DNA of 64,000 nt from Pelomonas sp937871895 (GTDB lineage: Bacteria; Pseudomonadota; Gammaproteobacteria; Burkholderiales; Burkholderiaceae_C). The notes under the pieces were generated by a model that was not told where the DNA came from, ran no database searches, and saw only the letters and a list, made by a program, of their open reading frames with translations. Below are positions 26,841-34,815 of the stretch, piece after piece. The position numbers and the translations under genes are program-made. Numbering within the stretch: position 1 is the first letter of the stretch; each line of letters begins with the position of its first letter. The stretch lies in the NCBI RefSeq assembly GCF_046348265.1, contig NZ_JAXMEO010000012.1. One strand, 5' to 3'.

Positions 26841-26943
26841 AGCGGCAGCGAGCCAAGCTGTCGCGCGGCTGACCGCGCTCCATATGCGTTCCTGACGCGC
26901 CGACGCGCACGCTGCGGGCATCTCCACTTCCAGGGGGCTGCAG

Positions 26944-28839
26944 ATGTCTGCGACTGCCCAACCCACCCCAAGCAGCCCCGCCCGCCAGGGCTTGGCCGCA
27001 CTCACGCTGGGCGCCATCGGCGTCGTCTATGGCGACATCGGCACCAGCCCGCTTTACACGCTGGCCGAGGTCTTCGGCCCCGCCACCGGCCTGCGGCCCG
27101 ACGCGGCCAGCATCGTCGGCGCGGTGTCGGCCCTCTTTTGGGCGCTGATGCTGGTGGTCACGCTCAAGTACGTGCTGCTGATCCTGCGCGCCGACAACCG
27201 GGGCGAAGGCGGCGGCCTGGCGCTCACCGCCCTGGCCACCGAAGCCGTGCAGGGCCGCCCGCAGCTCCGGCAAGGGCTGCTGCTGCTCGGAGTGTTCGGC
27301 GCCACGCTGTTCTATGGCGACAGCGTGATCACCCCGGCCGTGTCGGTGATCGGCGCGATGGAGGGGCTCAAGGTCTTCAGCCCCCAACTGGAGGCCTGGG
27401 TGGTGCCGTTGTCGCTGGTGGTGCTGGTGGGACTCTTTGTCGTGCAGCGGCACGGCACCCACGCCGTGGGCCGGGTGTTTGGTCCGGTGATCGTGCTGTG
27501 GTTTGCCGTGCTGGCCGTCACGGGTGCGCTCGCCATCGCCCAAACGCCCGGCGTGCTGGCCGCGCTGAACCCGCTGCACGCCTATGAGTTCTTGAGCACC
27601 CGTGGCAGCCACCTGCTGCCCGTGCTGGGCGCCCTGGTTCTAGCGCTGACGGGCGCCGAGGCGCTGTATGCCGACATGGGCCACTTCGGGGCCAAGCCCA
27701 TTCGCCTGGCCTGGTGCGGCCTGGTGCTGCCGGCGCTGGCGCTCAACTACCTGGGCCAGGGCGCGCTCTTGATGCGCGACCCAAGCAGCATCGACAACCC
27801 CTTCTACCGCCTCTTCCCGCAAAGCTTGGTACTGCCCGCCATCCTGCTGGCCACGGCGGCGGCCGTGATTGCCTCGCAGGCCGTGATCTCGGGCGCCTAC
27901 TCGATGACCAAGCAGGCCATCCAGCTCGGCTTCCTGCCGCGCCTGCCCATCCGCAACACCTCGGCCGCCGAGGCGGGCCAGATCTACATCGGCGCCGTCA
28001 ACTGGGCGCTGCTGGCCGGCGTGATCGGCGCGGTGCTGCTGTTCCGCAGCTCGTCGAGCCTGGCCGGGGCCTACGGCATCGCCGTGACGCTGACCATGGC
28101 CATCACCACGGTGCTGACCTACTTTGTGGTGCGCCACCGCTGGGGTCTGCCGGCCTGGGTCGCCTGGGGTGCCACGGCCTTCTTCCTGCTGCTGGACTTG
28201 CTACTGGTGGCGGGCTGCGCGGTCAAGTTCTTTGACGGCGGCTGGTTCCCGCTGGTGCTGGGCCTGAGCATCTTCCTCTTGATGAGCACCTGGGCCCGTG
28301 GCCGCACCGAGCTGCGCCAGGCGCTACAAAGCGAGGGGCTGGCGCTGGAGCCCTTCCTGGAGAGCCTGTGCGCCGATGCGGGCCAGGCCCGCGTGCCGCG
28401 CACGGCCGTCTACCCCGTGGCAAACCCCGACCTCGTGCCCCAGGCCCTGCTGCACAACCTCAAGCACTACCAGGCCCTGCACGAGCGCAATCTGCTGCTG
28501 ACGGTGCGCTTTGACCACGGCCCCTGGGTGGCGCCTGCGGAGCGCCTGCAACTGCAGCCCCTGGCACCCGGCTTCTGGCGCGCCACGCTCAGCTACGGCT
28601 TCATGGAACAGCCCGACGTGCCGCGCGACCTCGCCGGCTGCGCCGCGCTGGGCCTCGCCATCGAACCGGCCGAGACCAGCTTCTTCCTGAGCCGTGAGAC
28701 CGTGGTGCCCAAGAGCGGCATGGCGCACTGGCGCGAGGCGCTCTTCGCGGCCCTCAGCCGCAATGCGGGCAGCGCGGCGGACTACTTCCGGCTGCCGGAC
28801 AACGCGGTGGTGGAGCTGGGCACGCGGGTGCAGCTGTGA
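26944..28839 (+). CDS. kup: Low-affinity potassium transporter Kup
   Basis: The 631-residue inner-membrane protein has the family start LGAIGVVYGDIGTSPLYTL, GEGGGLALTALA, about 12 hydrophobic helices up to residue ~450, and a cytoplasmic tail. GDSVITPAVSVIGAMEG and GHFGAKPIRLAW are well-kept Kup motifs. It takes up K+ by proton symport. It is the only potassium transport gene in the window and probably stands alone. Confidence 0.94.
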   Translation: MSATAQPTPSSPARQGLAALTLGAIGVVYGDIGTSPLYTLAEVFGPATGLRPDAASIVGAVSALFWALMLVVTLKYVLLILRADNRGEGGGLALTALATEAVQGRPQLRQGLLLLGVFGATLFYGDSVITPAVSVIGAMEGLKVFSPQLEAWVVPLSLVVLVGLFVVQRHGTHAVGRVFGPVIVLWFAVLAVTGALAIAQTPGVLAALNPLHAYEFLSTRGSHLLPVLGALVLALTGAEALYADMGHFGAKPIRLAWCGLVLPALALNYLGQGALLMRDPSSIDNPFYRLFPQSLVLPAILLATAAAVIASQAVISGAYSMTKQAIQLGFLPRLPIRNTSAAEAGQIYIGAVNWALLAGVIGAVLLFRSSSSLAGAYGIAVTLTMAITTVLTYFVVRHRWGLPAWVAWGATAFFLLLDLLLVAGCAVKFFDGGWFPLVLGLSIFLLMSTWARGRTELRQALQSEGLALEPFLESLCADAGQARVPRTAVYPVANPDLVPQALLHNLKHYQALHERNLLLTVRFDHGPWVAPAERLQLQPLAPGFWRATLSYGFMEQPDVPRDLAGCAALGLAIEPAETSFFLSRETVVPKSGMAHWREALFAALSRNAGSAADYFRLPDNAVVELGTRVQL

Positions 28840-28845
28840 GCGCGG

Positions 28846-29685
28846 CTACGGCGTCGGCAGCTGCGCTGCCGCACGCGCGTAGGCCTCGGCCAGCTTCAGG
28901 TCGTACTGGTTGGTGGCGTAGGCCGGCCCGTTGTAGGCGCGGGCAAAGCGGGCCCAGTCACGGCGGCGCAGCCACTCCAGCAAGGTCTTGCCCTGGTAGG
29001 TGTTGGCCTCGATGAAGCGGCCAAAGGCCTCCAGGTGCTGGCCTTCGTCCTGCTGCATGCGGGTGACAAAGTCGAACACGTCGGCATAGCCCAGGGTCTC
29101 GGCGTGGTAGCCCAGCACCTGGAAGAGCCCCCAGGAGGCCGAGCGCAGCGCGGCCCGTTCGTCGATGGCCTTGGCGCGCTCCAGCCGGTCGTACTCCGCA
29201 AGGCCGCCCTTGTAGCTGCCAGGCGTGTAGCTGGGGAAGAGGATGTCGGCGTTGCCGACGGTGTAGTCGCGCGGGTCCTTGCCTGCAGCCACCAGCTCAC
29301 GCCAAAAGACATGGCCCTCAAAGAGGATCTTGGCCTGCCGGCCCAGGAAGCCCACGCCATCGGCCTCGACCACATAGACCGCCCGCACAGCCGGCACATC
29401 CACACCGTGGCGCGCGGCAAAGTCATCGATCTGGGCCTGCGACAGCCAGCGGCTGCTCATGTCGACCAGCAGCGCGGGCTGCAGCACGAAGAGGCGCGTC
29501 CAGGTCTTCTGGCCCGCCACGCCGTCGTTCAGCAGACCTTGGTCGGCCTGGAACTGGCGCAAGGCCTTCTCGGTGCCGGGCCCAAAGTTGCCGTCCACGT
29601 CCACCGTGTAGCCACAGGCCTGCAGAAAGACCTGCAGGATGACCGCGTCGCGCTTGGGTGCGCTACCCCGTTTGATGTCTTGCAT
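28846..29685 (-). CDS. Endolysin-like N-acetylmuramidase with peptidoglycan-binding domain
   Basis: The 279-residue protein has an N-terminal PG_binding_1 domain (about 10-65: VDVDGNFGPGTEKALRQFQ) and a C-terminal N-acetylmuramidase domain (about 80-270: ILFEGHVFWREL, SASWGLFQVLGYHAETLGY, WARFARAYNGPAY). This arrangement is typical of phage endolysins that cut the glycan backbone. There is no signal peptide, holin or other phage gene nearby. It may be a domesticated phage lysin, released by lysis or by another route. It is convergent with kup (6 bp between ends). Confidence 0.82.
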   Translation of the reverse strand: MQDIKRGSAPKRDAVILQVFLQACGYTVDVDGNFGPGTEKALRQFQADQGLLNDGVAGQKTWTRLFVLQPALLVDMSSRWLSQAQIDDFAARHGVDVPAVRAVYVVEADGVGFLGRQAKILFEGHVFWRELVAAGKDPRDYTVGNADILFPSYTPGSYKGGLAEYDRLERAKAIDERAALRSASWGLFQVLGYHAETLGYADVFDFVTRMQQDEGQHLEAFGRFIEANTYQGKTLLEWLRRRDWARFARAYNGPAYATNQYDLKLAEAYARAAAQLPTP

Positions 29686-29759
29686 GGGGTCGGTTTGTAG
29701 CCGGACGCGGTGCCAGCGTCACCCCCAAACTTCGGCCTTCAGCCCTCAGGCCCCGGTCA

Positions 29760-30269
29760 TCAACCGATCGGCAGCTCGGTGAAGTAGCGCCCGCCGTGGA
29801 AGATCAGCGGCGTGGCACCGGCGCGCGCGCTGCACAGCTCCACCTCGCCCACGAAGATGACGTGGTCGCCCTCCTCGTACTGGCTGCGGTTGGCGCACTC
29901 GAACACTGCCGCAGCGCCCTCCAGCACCGGCGCGCCGCCCGCGCCCTCGCGCCAGGCCACGCCGGCAAAGCGGTCGATGTCGCGCGTGGCAAAGCGCTGG
30001 GCCAGCGGCATCTGCTCGGCCGCGAGGATGTTGATCGCGTAGTGCGAGCCCTGCGAGAACACCGGCAGCGAGCCCGCCAGGCGCGACAGGCTCCACAGCA
30101 CCAGCGGTGGTGTGAGCGACACGGAGTTGAAGGAATTGGCCGTCAACCCGACGAGCCGCCCGCTCGGGTCCCGCGCCGTGATGATGGTGACGCCGGTGGC
30201 AAACATGCCCAGCGCCGAGCGAAAGTGCTGGCGGTCCAGGGCGGGCATGGCGGGGGCGGCGTCAGACAT
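29760..30269 (-). CDS. Flavin reductase family protein
   Basis: The 169-residue protein has the FMN-binding split-barrel fold of flavin reductases: FRSALGMFATGVTIIT, GLTANSFNSVSLTPPLVLWSL, and a late HVIFVGEVE strand with GGRYFTE near the end. Such proteins reduce FMN or FAD with NAD(P)H to feed two-component monooxygenases. No monooxygenase partner is in this window. The start MSDAAP is chosen over an ATG 13 codons upstream because it fits the family length. It is divergent from the M48 protease gene. Confidence 0.85.
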   Translation of the reverse strand: MSDAAPAMPALDRQHFRSALGMFATGVTIITARDPSGRLVGLTANSFNSVSLTPPLVLWSLSRLAGSLPVFSQGSHYAINILAAEQMPLAQRFATRDIDRFAGVAWREGAGGAPVLEGAAAVFECANRSQYEEGDHVIFVGEVELCSARAGATPLIFHGGRYFTELPIG

Positions 30270-30325
30270 GGCGCGCATTCTCCACGCGCCGTGTGGCGTG
30301 GCCGCCAAGCAAGCAAAATGTCCGC

Positions 30326-31273
30326 ATGAGTACCGACGACTTCCACTACGCCACGCTCACCACCCCCGCCCCGCGCCAGTTTGGGCAATGCGCCGACTGC
30401 GCGGCCGGTACCTGCGCACCGCAGCGCGGCCGGCGCCTCTTCACGGGCCTGCTGGGTGCGGGCCTCGTTCTGCCCACCGTGCCCGCCTGGGCCCGCGAGG
30501 GTGTGGAAGTGGGCGAGAAGAGCAAGTTCGTCGGCCTGGTGTCGGCCGACCAGATCGAAAAGGCCGGTGCCCAGCAGTACCTGGCGCTCAAACAAGAGGC
30601 GGCGCAAAAGCGCAACCTCGCACCGGAAGGGCAACCGCAACTGATCCGCCTGCGCGAGATCGCCTCGCGCATCATCCCGTTCTCTTACGAGTGGAACGAG
30701 CGCGCCCGCCGCTGGCGCTGGGAGGTGACCCTGCTGGGCGACCCCACGCTCAATGCCTTCTGCATGCCCGGCGGCAAGATCGCTTTCTATTACGGCATCC
30801 TTGAGCAGCTCAAGCTGGAAGACGACGAGGTCGCCGCCATCATGGGCCACGAGGTCGCGCATGCGCTGCGTGAGCACGCGCGCGAGCGCATGGGCAAGTC
30901 CACCGCCACCTCGGCCGTGGTGGAGCTGGGTTCAGCCTTGCTGGGCCTGGGCAACCTCGGCCGCGCAGCCGCCGGCATGGGCGCGCAACTGCTGTCGCTC
31001 AAGTTCAGCCGCGGCGACGAGAGCGAGGCCGATCTGATCGGCATCGAGCTGGCCGCCCGCGCCGGCTACGACCCCGCTGCCGCTGTGCGCCTGTGGCAAA
31101 AGATGAGCGAGGCCAGCAAGGGCGCACCGCCGCAGTGGCTCTCCACCCACCCGTCCAACGACACGCGCATCCGCGACCTAGAGGCCAACATTCCTAAGGT
31201 CGCCGGCCTCTATGCCCGCGCCGAGAAGCCGGCGCGACGCTTCCCCGTCGCCCCGCCCCTCAAGCGCGGCTGA
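30326..31273 (+). CDS. M48 metallopeptidase with cysteine cluster and Tat-like signal
   Basis: The 315-residue protein has an M48 peptidase domain: GHEVAHALREH (zinc HExxH, about residue 175) and SEADLIGIELAARAGYDP with the third ligand. It resembles periplasmic Oma1/BepA-like proteases without TPRs. The N-terminus is unusual: a CADCAAGTC cluster at about 22-30, then RGRRLFTGLLGAGL, a twin-arginine-like signal ending PAWA. If the Tat signal is used, the cysteine cluster would be lost on cleavage. The start MSTDD is chosen; an upstream frame overlaps the flavin reductase promoter. Confidence 0.85.
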   Translation: MSTDDFHYATLTTPAPRQFGQCADCAAGTCAPQRGRRLFTGLLGAGLVLPTVPAWAREGVEVGEKSKFVGLVSADQIEKAGAQQYLALKQEAAQKRNLAPEGQPQLIRLREIASRIIPFSYEWNERARRWRWEVTLLGDPTLNAFCMPGGKIAFYYGILEQLKLEDDEVAAIMGHEVAHALREHARERMGKSTATSAVVELGSALLGLGNLGRAAAGMGAQLLSLKFSRGDESEADLIGIELAARAGYDPAAAVRLWQKMSEASKGAPPQWLSTHPSNDTRIRDLEANIPKVAGLYARAEKPARRFPVAPPLKRG

Positions 31274-31312
31274 TCTGCCAGGTATTTGGGCCGAGCGCCG
31301 GGCCGCCCCAAG

Positions 31313-31530
31313 CCGGCCCGTCATGCAATCGGTTGGGCGCCATGCGCCTCGGCCGATTGCACCCCCCTCGGGGGTGGCCACTGCGTACTCGCAGAGGCCG
31401 GGGGCCATCAGGACTCCGGCCCGTCATGCAATCGGTTGGGCGCCATGCGCCCGGCAGATAGCACCCCCTCGGGGGGTGCGCTCAGCGTACTCGCTGAGCC
31501 GGGGGCTTCACCATCAGCCGGGGGCTTCAC
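31313..31530. repeat. Two tandem 103-bp repeats plus short repeat
   Basis: CCGGCCCGTCATGCAATCGG begins at 31313 and again at 31416, giving a 103-bp period. Each copy ends in a C/G palindrome (CCCCCTCGGGGG type), GCGTACTCGC and GAGGCCGGGGG / GAGCCGGGGG. After the second copy, AGCCGGGGGCTTCACC occurs twice 18 bp apart (31497-31512 and 31515-31530). The final copy contains the stop codon of the Crp/Fnr gene. No gene is supported between 31274 and 31526. Confidence 0.8.
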
Positions 31531-32156
31531 CTGGCGGGGAGCGGCTTCAGGCGCTGGTAGCAGCCATTGGCCACGCGGCTCAGGTAGCCGCCCTGCTCCA
31601 GGTCCTTGACCAGCTTGGACACCATCTCACGTGAGCAGCCCAGGCGCTGGGCGATGGCTTGGTGGGTGAATTCCATCTGCGCGCCGTCAAGCGTACTTTG
31701 CTCGATCAACAGGCGCAGGCGGCCATAGACGTCGTTCAGCGCCAGCTGCTTGGTGGACAGGGTCGCGGCGCGCGCGCGGCGAATCACCTTGGTCAGCAGC
31801 TCGAACGCGAACTCAGGGTGCTCGCTGATGTGAGTCAGCAGGTTGACGCGCGTGACGATGATGCAGCGCGTGGGCGCCTCGGCCATCACGCTGGCCGAGC
31901 GTGGCCCGCCGTCGAGGCTCATCTCGCCCACGTACTCGCCAGGGCCATAGACGCCGTAGGTGATCTCGCGGCCGCGCGCATCGCTGCTGTAGGCGCGCAG
32001 TTGGCCCGCGACGATGACGAACAGGTTGTCCCCCAGCGAGCCCTCCTCGATCAGCAGCGCGCCCTTGCGATAGCTGCGCGCCGTGCCGCGCTGGGCCAGG
32101 CCGCGCAGCGAGGACGGGAGGGACTGCAGGTCTTGATCGAGAGTGGCGTCGGCCAT
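31527..32156 (-). CDS. Crp/Fnr-family transcriptional regulator
   Basis: The 209-residue protein has an N-terminal cyclic-nucleotide-binding fold (about 10-125: GALLIEEGSLGDNLFVIVAG, GEYVGEMSLDGGPRSASVMA) and a C-terminal Crp-type winged helix (FTHQAIAQRLGCSREMVSKL). The GEMSLDGGPRSASV segment resembles the cAMP phosphate-binding cassette, so nucleotide binding is plausible. It has no Fnr-type cysteine cluster. The stop lies within the repeat array. ATG 32156 is used; an ATG 10 codons upstream is possible. It may control any of the nearby genes; no site was identified. Confidence 0.88.
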   Translation of the reverse strand: MADATLDQDLQSLPSSLRGLAQRGTARSYRKGALLIEEGSLGDNLFVIVAGQLRAYSSDARGREITYGVYGPGEYVGEMSLDGGPRSASVMAEAPTRCIIVTRVNLLTHISEHPEFAFELLTKVIRRARAATLSTKQLALNDVYGRLRLLIEQSTLDGAQMEFTHQAIAQRLGCSREMVSKLVKDLEQGGYLSRVANGCYQRLKPLPAR

Positions 32157-32225
32157 CAGGTGCACGCCGAGGGCGAGGGGCCGCACGGCATGGGGCGCGA
32201 TATTACGAGACTCGCCCCGCTGCGC

Positions 32226-32861
32226 TCACTGCAGGAAGGGGTTGCTGCGACGTTCGTCACCAATGCAGGTCTCAGGGCCATGGCCTGGAATGACAACGGT
32301 CTCATCCGGCAGGGTCAGCAGCTTGTGTTGGATCGCGTCGATCAACTGCCCGTGGTTGCCGCGGGGGAAGTCGGTGCGGCCGATGCTTCCGGCAAACAGC
32401 ACGTCGCCCACAAACACGCGGCCGGCCGACGCGGAATAGAACACCACATGCCCCGGCGTGTGCCCCGGGCAGTGACGCACGGTCAGCGTCTCCTGCCCGA
32501 TCTGGACCTCGTCGCCATCGGCCAGCCAGCGCTGCGGCACAAAGGGCTCGGCCGCCGGGAAGCCGAACATCTGGCTCTGCTGCGCCAGCCCGTCGATCCA
32601 GAACTGGTCGCCCGGGTGCGGGCCAATGATGGGCAAGGCCGCCTCGCGCGACAGCTGGCCCGCGCCACCGGCATGGTCGATGTGCGCATGTGTGAGCCAG
32701 ATGGCCTTGAGCGTCAGCCCGCGTGCCTGCACGGCCGCCAGCAGTCGCGGCAATTCGCCGCCGGGGTCGATCAACGCGGCCTCGCGGGTCTCGGAGCACC
32801 AGACCAGGGAGCAGTTTTGTTGGAAGGGGGTGACGGGAAGGATTTCGTACTGCAAGGCCAT
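32226..32861 (-). CDS. MBL-fold metal hydrolase, glyoxalase II-like
   Basis: The 211-residue cytoplasmic protein has THAHIDHAGG (HxHxDH), CPGHTPGHVV, FVGDVLFAGSIGRTD and IPGHGPET, the metal sites of the YcbL / glyoxalase II group. It lacks the C-terminal helical glutathione-binding domain of true GloB. Hydrolysis of a thioester is likely, but the substrate is unknown. MALQYEILPVTPFQQN is the typical family start, so 32861 is preferred over an upstream ATG. Confidence 0.88.
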   Translation of the reverse strand: MALQYEILPVTPFQQNCSLVWCSETREAALIDPGGELPRLLAAVQARGLTLKAIWLTHAHIDHAGGAGQLSREAALPIIGPHPGDQFWIDGLAQQSQMFGFPAAEPFVPQRWLADGDEVQIGQETLTVRHCPGHTPGHVVFYSASAGRVFVGDVLFAGSIGRTDFPRGNHGQLIDAIQHKLLTLPDETVVIPGHGPETCIGDERRSNPFLQ

Positions 32862-33019
32862 GACGCAGCGGCAAGGTCGGGGTAGGTGCCCATTGTCGGG
32901 GGCCCCGTTGACGGGGGCCAACGGGCATCGGCGATGATGGCCCTCCGCCCAGGCCGCCCCTCCATCCGCGTGCCCGGGCCAGGTTGCTGCCCCCCAGACT
33001 GACCTGTTACGGTGGAACG

Positions 33020-34177
33020 ATGCCCGAACCGCAGACCGAGGAAAGCCCCAGCGGCCCCCGAGCCCACCCCGGCCTGGTGCCCGAGACGGGCCCGGCGCCC
33101 AGCCTGATGCGCGGCTACCTGCCGGCCATCATCGTGGCGACCCTGCTGCTGCTGTGCGTGCTGTGGGGCACCGTGTATGGCTCGCTGTGCGAGCGGCGCG
33201 ACAAGGAGCTGGAGGCCGAGGCACGCCAAAACCTCAACATCGCCCGGCTGCTGGCCGAGCAGACGGCGCAGCTGGTGCAGACCGTCAACCAAGCCACGCT
33301 GCGCGCGCGCGACGAGGTGTTGGCCAGCCCGGGCCAGAGTCCCCAACTGGTGCGCTACGCCAACGAGACCGGCCTGTCTCCGCGCATCCTCGTGCAGCTG
33401 GCGCTGGCCGACGCCGACGGCCAGATGCTGGCCAGCAACCTCGACCCCACGGGCTCGCGGCTCAAGGGCATCTCGATCAGCGACCGCGAGCACTTCCTCG
33501 TGCACGCCCAGCGCGACCAGAACGCCCGCGAGGCCCTGCTCAACCCGGACGCGCTCTTCATCAGCCGCCCGGTGCTGGGCAAGGTGTCCAAGCGCTGGAC
33601 CATCCAGCTCTCGCGCCGCATCACCGATGCCGAGGGGCGCTTCTGGGGCGTGATCGTGGCCTCGGTGGACCCCGGCTACTTCGAGGCCCTGTTCCGCACC
33701 GTGGACCTGGGCCGCAATGGCACCTTGACCCTGATCGGCCGTGACCGCGTGGTGCGGGCCCGCGTGCGCGAAGGCCGGCCGGTGGACGTGGGGGCCACGA
33801 TGTCGCCGGGCATGCCGTTTGAGCGCATGGAGCTGGGGGTCGAGGGCAGCTTCATCTCCACCAGCAGCCTGGACCAGACCGAGCGCCAGGTCGCCTTCCG
33901 CGAGGTGGCCGGCACGCGGCTGGCCGTGCTGGTGGCCACGGCCACGAGCACGGCGCTGGAGTCCTGGCAAAGCAGCCGCAACACGGCCGTGGCGCTCGGG
34001 CTGGCCACCACGGTGGCCTTGCTCTTTGGGGCGGCCGGCGCCGCCCTCGCCCTGCGCCGGCTCGACGAGGCCCACCGCCAGCTGCTGGAGAACGAGATCG
34101 CCGCCGCCGCACAGCGCGCCCGCACTCAGCACGCCAGCGACTACGGCAGCACCCGCCCCACCCTGCACGGCGACTGA
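33020..34177 (+). CDS. Membrane Cache-type sensor lacking an output domain
   Basis: The 385-residue protein has a transmembrane helix at about 30-55 (LPAIIVATLLLLCVLWGTV), a periplasmic double-Cache-like domain (~60-310) with HFLVHAQRDQN and SRRITDAEGRFWGVIVASVDP, and a second helix at about 325-350. After it only ~40 residues follow, a short coiled coil and a disordered end. Proteins with this sensor normally continue into GGDEF, EAL or kinase domains. None follows here, and no frameshifted output domain is visible before the next gene. It may be a decoy or partner for another receptor. ATG 33020 follows GGTGGAAC. Confidence 0.75.
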   Translation: MPEPQTEESPSGPRAHPGLVPETGPAPSLMRGYLPAIIVATLLLLCVLWGTVYGSLCERRDKELEAEARQNLNIARLLAEQTAQLVQTVNQATLRARDEVLASPGQSPQLVRYANETGLSPRILVQLALADADGQMLASNLDPTGSRLKGISISDREHFLVHAQRDQNAREALLNPDALFISRPVLGKVSKRWTIQLSRRITDAEGRFWGVIVASVDPGYFEALFRTVDLGRNGTLTLIGRDRVVRARVREGRPVDVGATMSPGMPFERMELGVEGSFISTSSLDQTERQVAFREVAGTRLAVLVATATSTALESWQSSRNTAVALGLATTVALLFGAAGAALALRRLDEAHRQLLENEIAAAAQRARTQHASDYGSTRPTLHGD

Positions 34178-34274
34178 CAAGGCCGAGCGCTCCACAGGGT
34201 CTTGCCGCTGACGAGCCGGCCCGGCGCAGGCCACCGCCCATACTTCGCCACCCCCGCCTTCAAGGATGCCCCCC

Positions 34275-34814
34275 ATGCCCCCACGCTCGATCGCCGCCCT
34301 CCTGCTGACCCTGGCTGGCACCGCCCTGCCCCACCTGGCCCAGGCGACCTTGCCCGTGGGCGCGCCGGCCCCGCTCTTTGCCGCCGACGGCGCGGTGGGC
34401 GGCAAGGCGTTCAAGTTCGACCTGGCCGCCGCCCTCAAGAAGGGCCCGGTGGTGCTGTACTTCTACCCCAAGGCCTTCACCCAGGGCTGCACCGTCGAGG
34501 CTCATCAGTTTGCCGAGGCGACCGACAAGTTCGCCGCGCTCGGCACCACCGTGGTGGGCATGTCCAACGACAGCATCGACACGCTCAAGAAGTTCTCCAC
34601 CGAAGCCTGCCGCGACAAGTTCGCGGTGCTGGCCGACCAAGGCGGCAAGGTCATCAAGGACTATGACAGCGCGCTCAAGATGGCCCCGGGCCTCGCGGAC
34701 CGCGTCTCCTACCTGATCGGGCAAGACGGCAAAGTGGCCGCCGTGCACGCGGCCATGGACCCCGACGGCCACATCAGCGAGATGCTGAAGGCGGCGCAGA
34801 AGCTGAAGAAGTGA
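34275..34814 (+). CDS. Exported peroxiredoxin (BCP/AhpC-TSA family)
   Basis: The 179-residue protein has a signal peptide (about 1-24, ending AQA) and a peroxiredoxin domain with FYPKAFTQGCTVEA carrying the peroxidatic cysteine. It resembles bacterioferritin comigratory proteins, which reduce hydroperoxides using thiols. It probably acts in the periplasm. The start at 34275 is chosen because AAGGA at 34262-34266 has normal spacing to it, while the ATG at 34266 overlaps that site. It is convergent with the ABC operon, with one base between the ends. Confidence 0.87.
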   Translation: MPPRSIAALLLTLAGTALPHLAQATLPVGAPAPLFAADGAVGGKAFKFDLAAALKKGPVVLYFYPKAFTQGCTVEAHQFAEATDKFAALGTTVVGMSNDSIDTLKKFSTEACRDKFAVLADQGGKVIKDYDSALKMAPGLADRVSYLIGQDGKVAAVHAAMDPDGHISEMLKAAQKLKK

Positions 34815-34815
34815 T

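Noticed and set aside
31313..31508. The 103-bp tandem repeat as a CRISPR or a small gene
   Set aside because: Only two long copies occur, without spacers, and the frames across it are not protein-like.
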